Shown piece by piece: positions 13,251 through 23,999 of a DNA stretch of 64,000 bases (its first letter is position 1; every line of letters starts with the position of its first letter). The notes beneath the pieces were generated by a model. That model did not search any database. It was not told the origin of the DNA and saw only the letters and a list, made by a program, of their open reading frames with translations. The translations under genes were made by a program, and so were the position numbers. The stretch covers positions 106,029,278-106,093,277 of the forward strand of contig JAUPFV010000003.1 of assembly GCA_036936605.1 (NCBI GenBank), given 5' to 3'. The stretch comes from Limnanthes douglasii subsp. nivea. Its lineage: Eukaryota > Streptophyta > Magnoliopsida > Brassicales > Limnanthaceae.

Positions 13251-13897
13251 GTGTAGGAAAAAATGAATGAACCAAACTATGGAAAAAATGAATGAACCAA
13301 ACTATAACAGATTACCGAGTTTAAGTGGTGATACTTTACGTACAAAGTTTGTACGAGGTTTAAATTGTTTTTTTATATGATTAAAAAAATCATATACTAA
13401 ATTTGTAACAACAAAATTATTTTTGGTAAATTAAAATATTAAAATTATATTGTCTGATTGGTCAAAATCTTCAATTGATTGTTAGAGAAATGATTTGAAA
13501 ACTATAAAAAAAAGTTCTAACAATGACTTCAAAACTATAAAACTATGAAAAAGTTTGACGATTATCATATACCATTTATAGTCCTTTGAAAACTGCGATT
13601 TCTTTGTATACAATATATAAACTAATTTTGTTAGAGTTTTTATTTCTCAGTCGTTAATAGATTCGTAACTTCAAATAAAATAAATAAATAATTATAAATA
13701 TTGTTACGATTTGTTTAGTAAGTACGGATTTAGAATTTTTTTTATAATTATAGTAATTGTTTTTATTATTTAAAATACGCTACCAGATTCTGATGTTTTT
13801 TATTTTAACAAAAAAAATTAATTTCAACTATATATTTATTTTAAATATTATATTTTATTAAATCGATTTGAACTTAAATTAACAGTTAGTGGAAATC

Positions 13898-13910
13898 AAA
13901 TTAAGATTTT
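13898..13910 (+). repeat. Left target-site duplication of the + strand LINE
   Basis: The 13-mer AAATTAAGATTTT recurs exactly at 20206-20218, just after the LINE's A-rich tail. Confidence 0.9.
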
Positions 13911-14024
13911 TTTTAGAATAAAAATGAAGCTCGTGTTAATGAAAAAGCTTTTTCTCCAAGAAACCTAAGAGCTTTTCTTGGATTCTAAGAAAGTTCTCTT
14001 TCTTCTTTCAAATCTACTGATTTG

Positions 14025-15515
14025 ATGGATAATTCAACCAATAATGAGTAGGAGAAAGATAGGAGATCCAATTTCTATGTTGATATTGTTAAGAATAGTT
14101 TGAAATTGGAAGAAAAACTTGATTTCGAGCCAGAATTCTTGAAACAAAATCAGATCACCTGTCTATTCTATGGTGATGATGTTCTTAAGAAATTGAAGGC
14201 CAAAACTAAGTACTCCTTAGTTGGCAAATTTACTCATGGCCTACCAAAGCGAACCATCTTGATTCAGTTCTTTGAATCATTAAAGTTTAAAGCTCCATTT
14301 AGATACAAAATATGGGACTCCAGACACTTAATCCTTGAGTTTGATTCAAAGCATGACTATGTGAAGATATTTCAACGAGCAGTATGGACGATAGGTGCTT
14401 CTGTAATGAGACTCTTAAAATGGAGTGGTGATTTCTCAAAAGAAAGTTCAGTGGCACCAATTTGGCTAAATTTGGATATGCTAGAGCCTTTGTATGATGA
14501 AAATGTTGTCAGGTCGATTACTTCTTTGATAGGAGAAACTCTGCTACTTAAAATTCCTAAAGAAAACAGATTGTTTTCATCTTGTTATGCTCTTGTGGAA
14601 ATCGATGTCAACACTAAACTTCAGACTGATGTGTGGATTGGGTTTGGTGATAACTTTGGATACTGGGTTCGTGTAACGTATACAAATCTTCCTTTGTATT
14701 GCAATCAATATTTTCATCTTGGTCACAGTAATGACAAATGCAAGAAAGTAAATAAAGACCAGGCAGTTAAAGAGGTTGCTAAGAAAAATATTAAATCTGT
14801 TATTACTAAGCAATGGATACATAAGGATCAAGAAAAGGCTAGAGTTAAAGAAACAGATGGTTTCAAAACTCCAGAGCAAGGGGAAATAATTGAAGCTTTA
14901 CAAAGATTAACCATAGGGAATAATGATAATAATGGATATGTTAACATGGTATCTGAAGGAGATGATTCTCCTAAAGGAAGCTTGCGAGGTCTTCAACATT
15001 CTCCTGTTATTGAGAAGTGGAAAACTCATTCTCCAGAATTCTTTAGAGAAAGTAATTATGAAGATGAAAGTAGTCAAGAGCAGCATAATAATGAAGTTCA
15101 AAAAGAAAGTGATCAGATGAAGAAGGTTCAAATTTATCAAGATCAAGATAACAATAAAAAGACAAAAGGAAGCAAACAAATTGATGAACAAGGGGAAGAT
15201 GTTTATCAAGAGCAACATATTAATCAAGTTCAAAAAGAAAGTGATCAGATGAAGAAGGATTATCATGTTCAAGATAACAATAAAAATATTAAGGGAAGCA
15301 GACAAATTGATGAAGAAGGGGATGATGTTTCTCAAACAGACCTTCATAATGTTAGGAATCAGAATGCGGAGGAAGAAGAGGCAAGTTTTAAGGAGATCTT
15401 TGACAAAAAGATCAAAACAGCTAAAGGCAAGACTAAAATAAGAAGCAAAATCATCAAGGCTTTACAATTCAATACTTCAAGTAAATCGAAATATTCTAAC
15501 TCTCTTAATGATTAG
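14025..15515 (+). pseudogene. LINE ORF1 (nucleic-acid-binding protein) with early stop
   Basis: The natural ATG is at 14025 (MDNSTNNE), and a TAG at 14049-14051 falls at codon 9. After it the frame stays open to 15515, about 490 codons in all. A DUF4283-like N-terminal domain (...YSLVGKFTHGLPKR...) is followed near 14690-14750 by a CCHC knuckle (YCNQYFHLGHSNDKCKK). The C-terminal third is E/Q/K-rich with two imperfect copies of an EQHxNxVQKESDQMKK motif (about 15075-15130 and 15210-15260). Such proteins bind the LINE RNA. The stop codon AAT GAT TAG overlaps the ORF2 start ATG at 15508, an arrangement suited to coupled translation. No other ORF1 damage was seen. Confidence 0.85.
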
Positions 15516-18500
15516 TATTATAAATTGGAACATTCGTGGTATTAAAGATAAAGCTTCTATTCGTAGGCTCAAATTCCTTGCTAAGAAAAATAAAGCTAAA
15601 TTGATTTTTGTTCAGGAACCTCTTGTCAATGTTAATGCTATTGGTAGTATAGCTACTAAATTAGGCTTCGAGAATTTTGCTTATAATGTTACTAACAAAA
15701 TATGGGTTTTGTGGCATTATGATATATCTGTCACTATTTTAAATGATATCAGCCAATGTTTAAATCTTAAAGTTAGTCTTATTAATGATACTCAGCATGT
15801 TATGATTTCTGTTGTTTATGCAAAATTCCAAAGGAACAATAGAGTTGAGCTTTGGAACTTCCTCAAAAGCATTGCTGGAGATTTTAATGTTATTAGCTTT
15901 ATTGATGAGCAGATTGGTTGTAGTACTTTTTGTATTAACAGCACTAGTGATTTTAATGACATGATTACTAGTTGCAATATTGGAGATGCTGGTTATAGTG
16001 GCTCGAAGTATACCTGGTCTAATGGTTCCAAATGGAAGAGATTAGATCGTGTTTTCATCAATAACATCTGGTCTAATAAATTTTGTAATACTAAGATTCA
16101 CCATCTTGCTAGAACTGGATCTGATCATATGCCTATTGTTATCTCTTTTTCTAATGATTCTTTTAGAGTTAAAGCTAGTTTCAAGTTTCAGGAAATGTGG
16201 ATCATGGAAGATACATTTCTTCCCTTTATTGAAGATAACTGGAATCGTGAAATGCTTGGTGATCCTTTGTTTATTCTTTGGAATAAGCTTAAAAGACTTA
16301 AGAAAGGTTTGTTTATCTGGAATAAAAATATAACTGGTAACATCTTCAATAAAGTTCAAAGTTTAGAAGACAAGGTTTTAGTTAGTGAGCTTAATCATCA
16401 GAATCTTCAAACTGCTGAGTCCAAATGTGAGCTTGCTAAAGTTAATGCTTTACTAATCAAAGCTAATAGAATGGAAGAAATGTATTGGAAGAAGCAATGC
16501 TATTGTAACTGGATGCTTGATGGTGATAAAAACACCAAATTCTACCATAGCTTTGTTCAAAAGAAAAGAAGAAGAACCAGTATTAAGGGAATTAAGGATG
16601 GTGATAGGTGGATCACTGATTCTAAGGATATTGGTTGTTCTGCTGTTGAATTCTTCAAGCATGCTTTGGCTGATTATCCTTATCTAAATAATTCTGTTGA
16701 ATCTATTTGTATGAATGATAACATGTTTAATAACATTCCTTGTTTGGTTACTGATGAAGATAATAGATTGTTGCTTAAAGCTCCCGATGAGCATGAAATA
16801 TGGAGCATTATAAATCAAATGAATCTTTCCAGTGCCCCGGGTATGGATGGTTATACTCTAAGCTTTTTTAAACATTGTTGGCATATCATTAAAATTGACA
16901 TGATTAATGTTATGAAAGATTTTCTGCTTGGTAAGAATATTCCTAGAGGCATTTTTGCTACTGGCATTTGCTTAATACCTAAGCTTCCTAACTCTACTTG
17001 TTGGAAAGATTACAGGCCGATTAGTCTTTATTCTATGCTTAATCAAATCATGTCCAAAATTATTGCTAATAGGTTGAGTCTCATCTTGCCTAATATCATT
17101 TCTCTTAACCAAGGTGGATTTGTTCATGGTCAGAGTATTCATGAAAATATTCTGATTTGCAAAGAATTAATATGTGATATGAATAGAAATATTAAAGATA
17201 ATAACATTTTGATTCAGATTGATATATCCAAGGCGTTTGATAAGCTCACTCAGTGTTTTATCTTGAATATTGTAAAGAATTTTGGCTTTTCTTCTAGATT
17301 TACTTGTCTTATTAAGAAAATGATTAATGCGGTTAATGTCTCTATGCTTGTTAATGGTGAAGTGTTTGGCTTCTTTAAAACTACTAAAGGTCTGCGTCAA
17401 GGTGACCCTATATCTCCTCATCTTTTCATTATTGCTGAGGAAATGTTCATTAGAGGTATCGACTCTCTTGTTAATAATAACAGATCTATGAAATATAGAA
17501 GTAGAAGCATTATAAGTATTAACAGTCTTGTCTTTGCCGATGACATATTATTGTTATCTAATTGCAAAGACAGTACTATTAATAAGCTTTGTAACTTTCT
17601 CGATAAGTATCAAACTCTGTCTGGTCAGGTGGTTAATAAAGAAAAAACTAAGATTTTGCTGGCTAGAGGTGTTAGTGCATCTAAGATTGATATTATTTCT
17701 AACAATAATGGCTTCTCTTCTAACTATCTTCCTACAGATTACCTTGGGATCACTATTAATACAAACAATATAATCAGCAACTACAAACAAGTTAATTTGT
17801 AAGATCAGCAATAAGATTCATGAGTGAAATGTTAAGTACCTATCCTTTGTTGGTAGGCTTACATTAGTCAAGTCTGTTTTAATGAGTATTGTGCTTTATT
17901 GGATGCAAACTTGTGTTCTACCTAAAAGTATTATTTCTAAACTAGAATTCATTTTGAATAGATTCATTTGGGGTTCCAATCAGATTGACAAGAAAATACA
18001 TTGGTGTAAATGGGATTCTTTATGCAAAACTTATAGTGAGGGTGATCTTAATGTGAGAAAAATGATGGATATTCAAAATGCTATATCTTTTAATCTATGG
18101 GCTGCATTTAGGAAAAACTGTTCTTTCTGGTCTAAAGTAATGCATAGTATCTATTGTCCCCAAGCATCATCATTTACAGATTAGTCATGTCAAAGCTGGC
18201 TCTATGGTTTGGAACAGAATGATCAAAGTTCGTAATCAAGCTGAGAACTGTATCAAGTGGAAGCTGGGTAAAGGTCTTGTTGATTTCTAGTTAGATAATT
18301 GGACCTTTACTGAGCCTATATTAACTCTTAATAGCAATGATAATAACTTATGGTTTACTGCTGAAAATGTTAGTAAATATTGGTATAACAATGGATGGGA
18401 CTTAACTTTAGTATACAACATCATTCAACCTGATATTATTTGTTGTATTAATCGTCTATCTATTGACATTAACAAAGATGATGTAATGATTTGGACCTTA

Positions 18501-19604
18501 GCTAAGAATGATAGTTATAATTTGAAGGATACTTGGGAAGGTATAAGAACTAGACACAATACTGATTCTGTATTTCGAAAGATTTAAAACATATTAACTC
18601 CTGTTAAAATTTCTTTTATTCATTGGAAAATTCTTCATAAGTACATTTCTGTTGATTTTATCATTCAAAGTAGAGGTATTGTTCTAGTTTCGAAATGTCA
18701 GTTTTGTGACAACTATGAATCCATTAATCATCTCTTTATATCTTGTAAGTTAGCTTGGTCTATTTGGATTCACTATGCTGTTACTTTTAAAGTGTTTATA
18801 TCCAAGCATATGAACATTAAGCATCTCACCAGAGTGTGGCAAGGAGCAAAGACTAAGAAAACTCAGGTCAGAAGCATTTTACCTTCTCTAATCTTGCATA
18901 GTATATGGAATGCTAGGAATTTATCTAAGGCTAAAGGTATTATTACTTCTGTTAGTTCTATTATTAGCCAAATAAATGCTATTATTCACACTCTTGATAT
19001 GAAAAAGGTCTTAAACAAATCTCATTGGCTTGATTGTCCTAAAGCTACTATAAATATGGGTTGTGTTAATCAATTAAAAGTTGCCAATAGACCTACTTAT
19101 ATCAAATGGACTCTTCCTCCTTCTGGTAGATTGAAAATGAATACTGATGCTTCTTGCATTAGCAATGGTGAAGCTAGTGGCTCGGTTATTTTTAGAGACA
19201 GTGCTGGTAATCTTGTTAGTGGTCTTAGCTTTCTATATGGAAAATTTTCTCTGTTATTGGCTGAGATTAGAGCTTTTTTGGATGGCTTTATAATTTGTAA
19301 AGCTAATAATTGGAAGTTGGTAGATGTTGAATCTGATTCCTTAATCATTATCAATTGGATCATTCATAAAAACAGCAATATCTACTGGTTTATCAAGCCA
19401 ATTCTTGATTGTATTTGGAAGCTTATTCACAGTAGCACGACTATTTCACATATATTTCGCGAACAAAATCATGTTGTTAATTGGTTAGCTAATTATACTT
19501 TGAAATCTAATTCTACTTATAACATTATGCCTAATTCTATACCAAATGACCTTAAAGTTATTCTGATTTTACAAGCTCTTGGTCTTGGTTATATAACTAA
19601 TTGA
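15508..19604 (+). pseudogene. LINE ORF2: endonuclease, reverse transcriptase, RNase H
   Basis: Open from 15508 to 17802, then broken, resuming to a stop at 19604. The endonuclease starts INWNIRG and has the QEP glutamate, GDFNVI, LDRVF and SDHMPIV motifs. A stretch of roughly ten residues expected before GDFNVI seems deleted. RT motifs are IPKLPNSTCWKDYRPISL, NQGGFVHGQSIHENI, DISKAFD, GLRQGDPISPHLF and FADDILLLS (near 17534). Frameshifts occur near 17800 and 18184, and stops near 18289 (a W codon changed to TAG) and 18586. The zf-RVT segment (CQFCDNYESINHLFISC, about 18700-18750) and an RNase H domain (NTDASCISNGEASG, then E and D motifs, about 19140-19500) follow. It is probably not autonomous now. 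Confidence 0.88.
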
Positions 19605-19607
19605 TTC

Positions 19608-20205
19608 ATATTTGAATTGTTTTAGAAGCTGCTATCTGGTTGCACTTAGTAAGAAGATGTTTGATTAATACATGAGTTCTTATCTTTGTGCATGTTTTGA
19701 GGAGATGGTGTTGATGCTTTTGCTTCTCGGAGTTATAGTTTTGTGCTAGTGTATTGAAGACTGAGATGGTCGGATTAGGGTAGGATATGCCTGTTGATGA
19801 TTCGTTGATGTTGCTGATGTCGGTCTTGATGTTGCTCCTGGTCTATCTATTTCGTTAATGGCTTGCTGTTTCTGGTGTTTATTGTTAGTGATGTTGCTGA
19901 TGAAGGCTTTGTTGTTGCTAGAAAAAGCTTCGAGTCTTGATTTTCGTCATCATTTCTTCTTGACTGGTGCTGATAAGTTGATTGGTTGGGTCGTTCTTGC
20001 TTCGAAATTCAAAGATTGATTGCCTCAAAGTCCTTGTGGAGGCTGCTCAAAGTCCGATGAATGATGCTTATGTATTATTTGAGGATTCTTTTCTAGCTTT
20101 AGGGTTTTCTTTTGGTATTGGCGCTTGTTTTGAATTCAAATTCAAAATCTTGCCGCCTTTGTTGTAAACTTTCTTCTTTTATTAAAAAACCAATTTTATT
20201 AAAAA
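19608..20205 (+). other. LINE 3' untranslated region
   Basis: G/T-rich, non-coding sequence between the ORF2 stop and the A-rich terminus, ending ATTTTATTAAAAAAA before the target-site repeat. An open frame at 19982-20167 has no recognisable domain and is not supported as a gene. Confidence 0.7.
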
Positions 20206-20218
20206 AAATTAAGATTTT
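20206..20218 (+). repeat. Right target-site duplication of the + strand LINE
   Basis: Exact copy of 13898-13910. Confidence 0.9.
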
Positions 20219-20636
20219 GTTTAAAAATTATATTATTTATGTTAAAAAACGTTAACTATACAGTTTTAAAATTAAGTTTTTAAATAAATTAAACATCTAA
20301 CAACCTTAATTTTAATTTTAGTTTTAAGTTAAAAGTTTTTTTTTAATAAAACTTGGTAAAAAATAGTTATGTTAATGATATTATTTGTAATACTTATCTC
20401 TATATAAATTCAATATAAATCTTAATAGGGTATAAAATAAATCTTTTATTCATTTGTAAATAATTGGGTGAGGTAGTCAAATTTCTTTATAAAATCCCAA
20501 ACCATAAATAATTTTCTAATTTTGTACAAATAATTATCCGTTCATGACATTTGTAAATAATTGGGTGAGGTGGTCCATTGTTTACATTTATTTATATATA
20601 TTATTAAATAATAAATTTCTATTGAATATATTTTTT

Positions 20637-20855
20637 ACCAAATATTTTTTTTTTCGGAGGGAACCCGCAGCCGCTACTCAGAGTGTGCAATGAGTGCGCA
20701 CAGGGTAAACCCTCAGTCTGACGCGATAGCCTGCAAACCAACGCCAGAATGTAAACCACACAAGGTGACAGGCTCAGCCGAGAAAGCGTATGCAGAGGGA
20801 CTCGAACTCATGACCTTGGCTACCCCCTTGGGGGCATTTTTTTTTGACCAAATAT
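20637..20855 (-). mobile_element. tRNA-derived SINE (minus strand) with 9-bp target-site duplications
   Basis: The element is 20646-20846, flanked by ACCAAATAT at 20637-20645 and 20847-20855. On the minus strand it contains a B-box-like promoter (AGTTCGAGTCCC), then TGTCACCTTGTGTGGTTTAC, GCGTTGGTTTGCAG, GTGCGCACTCATTG and GGGTTCCCTCCG, ending in an A run. The same text occurs on the + strand at 50247-50464. The 5' tRNA-like part is shortened (box A region largely lost). It lies about 0.8 kb upstream of the first BBX gene and is absent from B2. Confidence 0.88.
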
Positions 20856-20939
20856 GATATTCAAACACTTTGAATATCTTCAATAAACTTTTTTTTTTCG
20901 CATCTTAAAAAAATCAATTCGCTTCGTTCTATTAAAATA

Positions 20940-21622
20940 AAAGTTAGGGTTTGAGTTAAAGCGGAAGTGCAGTTGGGTTCGTCTCATCAAAATATGAATT
21001 AGGGTTCAGTGTTGGTGGGGCTCGCGTACTCTTAAAATATAGGCGGTCACCATAACAAATTGTGTACGGACACTGCCAAATCATCAACACTCACAGCCAC
21101 AATCATTTTTATATTTTATATTAATATAAGATCAATAATATCGATAAGACTGCAGATTTATCAATACCGCACCCCAATGCACATACGAAACAATCTTATC
21201 ATCAAGAAATATAATATAGTATAAAATTATTGTACTACTCTTACAGTTTTTAATATTATTCATTTATGGATTACAGAAATCCATGCTATGCGATCCAATT
21301 TAGTAAGGTCCATATGACATGCCATCGTATCAAATGGACTACCCTGGTGACTTATGGCCACGATTAAATCCAAATGGAAATTTACGATTTTAATTTAATA
21401 TAACATTTTTTATTATAAAACATTATAAAATACTAATACCATTAATATTATTCATTTTGGTTTAAATTAAATACACGTGCCGCCTACCATACTTCAAATA
21501 ATGCCAAAGAATGCACAGATATAGAGATTACTTCGTGCCTCCACTTTCTTCGTTTTTCTTTCAGTCTCATTCCATTTAGTTTCATTAGAAAGAGAAGAGA
21601 GAAAACAAAAAACACCCAAAAA
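20940..21622 (+). promoter_or_regulatory. Promoter/5' region of BBX copy 1
   Basis: Several stretches are kept in B2 despite general divergence: a TTAGGGTTTGAG segment, GGACACTGCCAA, CACATACGAAACAATCTTATC (near 21180), a CATCGTATCAAA segment (near 21325) and CCTACCATACTTCAAATAATGCCAAAG (from about 21483). The hexamer CACGTG (G-box) is at 21474-21479, 149 bp before the ATG. An ACGT core sits at the matching position in B2. G-boxes bind bZIP/bHLH factors. Light or stress control is only an inference. Confidence 0.6.
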
Positions 21623-22111
21623 ATGAAGAAGAAGTGTGAAAATTGTGGAAGAAAAGGAAAAATTTATTGCGAATCAGATGAAACAGAGCTGTGTTGGGAT
21701 TGTGACGAATATATTCACACCCGTAATATGTTTGGGCCAAGACATATTCGTTGCCTCCTCTGTTGCTCTTGCCAATCCCTCACACCATGGAAGGCTTCCG
21801 GCACCAAGATCGGCGCTGCTTTCTACAGCTGTGACGACTGTCGTTTGCTACAAGCAAACCAACACCAAAATCAAAATCAGGAAACAAACAGTAACAATCA
21901 CAATCACAATGATCACGAAGAAGATGAGGAAGACGAGGAGATGGAGGACGAATACACATCTGACGACACTGATGAGGATGAGGATGAGGATGAGGAATAT
22001 CAAGTAGTTCCATCGGCAACGAATTTTAAATCACCATCTTCTTCTCCGCCTCCTAGCGGCGGCGGCGATGGATCCTTCGGAGACGGTGGTGGTTTTTCTT
22101 ATAGATTCTGA
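21623..22111 (+). CDS. Single B-box zinc-finger protein, BBX28/29-like (copy 1)
   Basis: A 162-residue nuclear regulator-type protein. The B-box ligands are C5, C8, C16, D19, C24, C27, H32 and H41, followed by LLCCSCQSLTPWKASG and a second cysteine set (C47, C50, C70, C73). Then come an N/Q/H-rich linker, a strongly acidic tract (about residues 98-125) and a QVVPS...SPPP segment. One B-box with no CCT domain and the SPWKASG/TPWKASG signature match plant BBX structure group V (BBX28/29 relatives), whose members act through protein partners rather than by direct DNA binding. The ATG is the first in-frame one after a purine-rich leader. In copy 1 the loop between the last two histidines is MFGPR, whereas copy 2 keeps the usual LVAK. 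That suggests relaxed or altered constraint. An intron follows the stop codon. Confidence 0.88.
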   Translation: MKKKCENCGRKGKIYCESDETELCWDCDEYIHTRNMFGPRHIRCLLCCSCQSLTPWKASGTKIGAAFYSCDDCRLLQANQHQNQNQETNSNNHNHNDHEEDEEDEEMEDEYTSDDTDEDEDEDEEYQVVPSATNFKSPSSSPPPSGGGDGSFGDGGGFSYRF

Positions 22112-22126
22112 AGATTTATGATCCGT

Positions 22127-22232
22127 GTAAGTTGTTTCCGACCATGTCTTTCTCTTTTTGTAATTTGTTTATGCAGATATATGAGGATGGACGGTGACTA
22201 AACAGTTATGTTTTTGTTCTTATCAAATACAG
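22127..22232 (+). other. Probable intron 3' of the BBX copy 1 stop codon
   Basis: The donor CCGT|GTAAGT at 22127 and acceptor ATACAG| ending at 22232 define a 106-bp intron 15 bp after the TGA. The following exon could encode DALRARDRVDLNQA and then a stop. The same arrangement is in copy 2. Either it is a 3'-untranslated intron or an alternative splice joins this exon to the coding frame. Confidence 0.55.
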
Positions 22233-23120
22233 GACGCGTTAAGAGCGAGAGATAGAGTCGATCTGAATCAAGCTTGAAGGTTTTTACAGTAGCTGGATGC
22301 ACTCGATCATCTGTTTTTCTTTAAGGTTTTAGATGTTTTTTAATATGTAAGATCTGTTCTTTAAACTTGAATCTGAACTGCTGTTGTTGTTGTTACTGTT
22401 TTGCTTAGTACTAAGACAAGCAACCAAGTGATTGTTTGTTTTTTGATCTTACAAAATGAGCTTGTTCGTTGTTTTTGTTTTGTATCAACTTAGTAGTTAC
22501 AAATTAACTATATTAGTGCGGCTGGCTGTTTCCATATTCCGATCGGACAAGAGTTTTATATACCTAAATTTAAGAATGTTTAAGGAGACAGGAATGTTAT
22601 ATAGATCTGGTAACTTAGCAATTGATGCTACTTGTACTCTTATAAACAAAAAGTTGCAAATCTTATATGATTTAACAGAATACTGGTGGTGTCCTGTTGA
22701 AGTATAAACTTGTCCTGTTGAAGATTAAACTTATCACACGAAATGTTCGTACGGATCTTCGGATCCAAAGACATCTAATATCATAAGTGAGTCATTTTAA
22801 ATTGTCTTCGGATCTAATCCAAAATTGTCTTTGTAAATTGTCTTCGGATCCAACCCAAAATTGTCTTTGAATTTAAGACGCCCAATGTCATAGTAGTGAG
22901 AGTTGTTTTTAGATAATATGATAATAGTGAGATCGGTTTAAATTGTTTCTAGATTTACATCTATTAGTATGAAATGGGTTTAAATCATTTTTAGATTTAA
23001 GGCCGACAATATCATACCAGATCGAAAATCCGGTAGTGAAATCGATAAATCCTGTATATACAACGTCATCGTAAAAAGGGAAGGTCAGGCGCAACCCATT
23101 TTCTAAGATTAGCTACAACA
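22233..23120 (+). other. 3' untranslated/downstream region of BBX copy 1
   Basis: T-rich, with a candidate polyadenylation region after about 22380. Two tandem units of AAATTGTCTTCGGATC.. occur at about 22797-22878. A related, shorter pair is in B2 near 35017-35056. No gene supported. Confidence 0.5.
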
Positions 23121-23124
23121 TACA

Positions 23125-23350
23125 AATATTGTTTGTTTTGTGTAGTTTCATCATTGTCTATGGTTGTGGCAAATTATATGAACATAAGGTGCAAGCAATA
23201 TGGTTTGAAAGACAGCAAAGGACATTGAAGATGTTGATGCTAAATATAGATAGGAACATAAGAGTGAGTATGATGCTAAAAGAAGTTGGTAGACAAAGGG
23301 AGTATCTATGGAACTACATTTGTCGGCTACTTCACTGCAGCAGAAGATAA
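23125..23350 (+). pseudogene. Unrecognised, partly conserved coding remnant downstream of BBX copy 1
   Basis: Segments reading AKDIEDVDAKYR.EHKS and then GTTFVGYFTAAEDKHRH (about 23310-23360) are both kept in B2 (near 35205-35250 and 35305-35365), where the second ends with SIGV and a stop. Stops and length differences lie between them. The shared frame suggests an old exon pair or gene end that was present before the B duplication. I do not recognise the family, and by-eye conservation may only reflect shared ancestry. Confidence 0.3.
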
Positions 23351-23499
23351 GCATAGGCATAGCAGAAGATCAGTGGTGTCAATTCTTTCTTTTTCTATTA
23401 TTATACTCATTATTATTATGCCCCCAATCAATTTCAGCCATGCTCATGGTCATGGTTTGCCAAGGAATTATTATAATATACAAAGAAAGTACTAGTAGT

Positions 23500-23625
23500 C
23501 TTTGAACGGTGTAGAATCGACATGGTTTTGTTAACCAGTCAAGCTGAATTAACACAGTCTTTGAACGGTGTAGAATTGACATGGACATGGACATGGACAT
23601 TGTTTTGTTAAGCAGTCAAGTTGTG
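23500..23625 (+). repeat. Two-unit tandem repeat
   Basis: GTCTTTGAACGGTGTAGAAT with its following ACATGG...TTTTGTTAA.CAGTCAAG text occurs twice. The second unit has an added (GGACAT)n expansion. The same pair is at about 35510-35615. Confidence 0.7.
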
Positions 23626-23629
23626 AGTT

Positions 23630-23999
23630 GATGTTGTTCAATGGGTGTTGTTTGCTTCGTTTAAATATGTTGTCATCTATAACTGGGGTTTATAAATATG
23701 ATGAAACATAGATGCTTTTAATAGGTAAATGCTTTTACAAAAGAGATTGAATGTTTTTTTTTATATTTTATAAGCCCATTTTATTATTAAACTTTAATAT
23801 TAAATATAAAACTTTGTTTACTAACAAAAATCCCCAATTTTAAATCTAGAATCTAACTTTATTTGATAAAAAAAATTATAAACAAACTTAATGTCATAAA
23901 ATCAAAAAACATATATGAAACTCACAACGCAATAATAAATATATTCTTCTTTTTAAATTTAGAATTTAATATTTCGGAACCACGTTAAATGTATCAACG
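23630..23999. other. AT-rich spacer between BBX copy 1 and the LTR
   Basis: No gene seen. Weakly alignable with about 35830-36070 in B2. Confidence 0.4.

Larger units (their letters stand above)
3664..13899. repeat. Block A1: about 10.2 kb direct duplicate of 51672-61435
   Basis: From AACTCTAAT at 3664 to GGAAATCAA ending at 13899 the sequence is collinear with A2. A sample of about 150 bp near 3711/51720 differs at roughly one position in sixteen. The main length difference is about 420 bp near 6100-6520, present here and absent at about 54090 in A2. Shared contents are a (TA)n tract, a minus-strand LINE relict, a MITE inside it and a minus-strand copia relict. No host gene was recognised. 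The copies lie 48 kb apart, with 37.8 kb of unrelated sequence between them. Confidence 0.9.
13911..20205 (+). mobile_element. Nearly full-length L1-type LINE retrotransposon
   Basis: A 6.3-kb element with a 5' untranslated region of about 114 bp, ORF1 (DUF4283 plus CCHC knuckle), ORF2 (endonuclease, RT, zf-RVT, RNase H), a 3' untranslated region of about 600 bp and an A-rich end. Perfect 13-bp target-site duplications (13898-13910 and 20206-20218) show target-primed insertion of the whole unit. Damage is light: one early stop in ORF1, and a few stops and frameshifts in ORF2. It is the youngest-looking LINE here. It sits exactly where block A1 homology ends. Confidence 0.93.

Noticed and set aside
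3664..13899. A1 and A2 as giant LTRs of one element
   Set aside because: They contain LINE and copia relicts in antisense, have no TG...CA ends, and the sequence between them is a mix of unrelated insertions and host genes.
14577..15347. Long minus-strand open frames opposite LINE ORF1
   Set aside because: Antisense shadows of an A-rich coding strand (Ile/Leu/Phe-rich products) with no domains.
19982..20167. Small gene at the LINE 3' end
   Set aside because: Lies wholly inside the LINE 3' untranslated region, with no recognised domain.
20206..20640. Host gene upstream of BBX copy 1
   Set aside because: Only short AT-rich frames. Conservation with B2 shows no coding pattern.
22797..22880. 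CRISPR-like array
   Set aside because: Only two adjacent near-identical units without spacers, in a plant nuclear context. A tandem duplication explains it.
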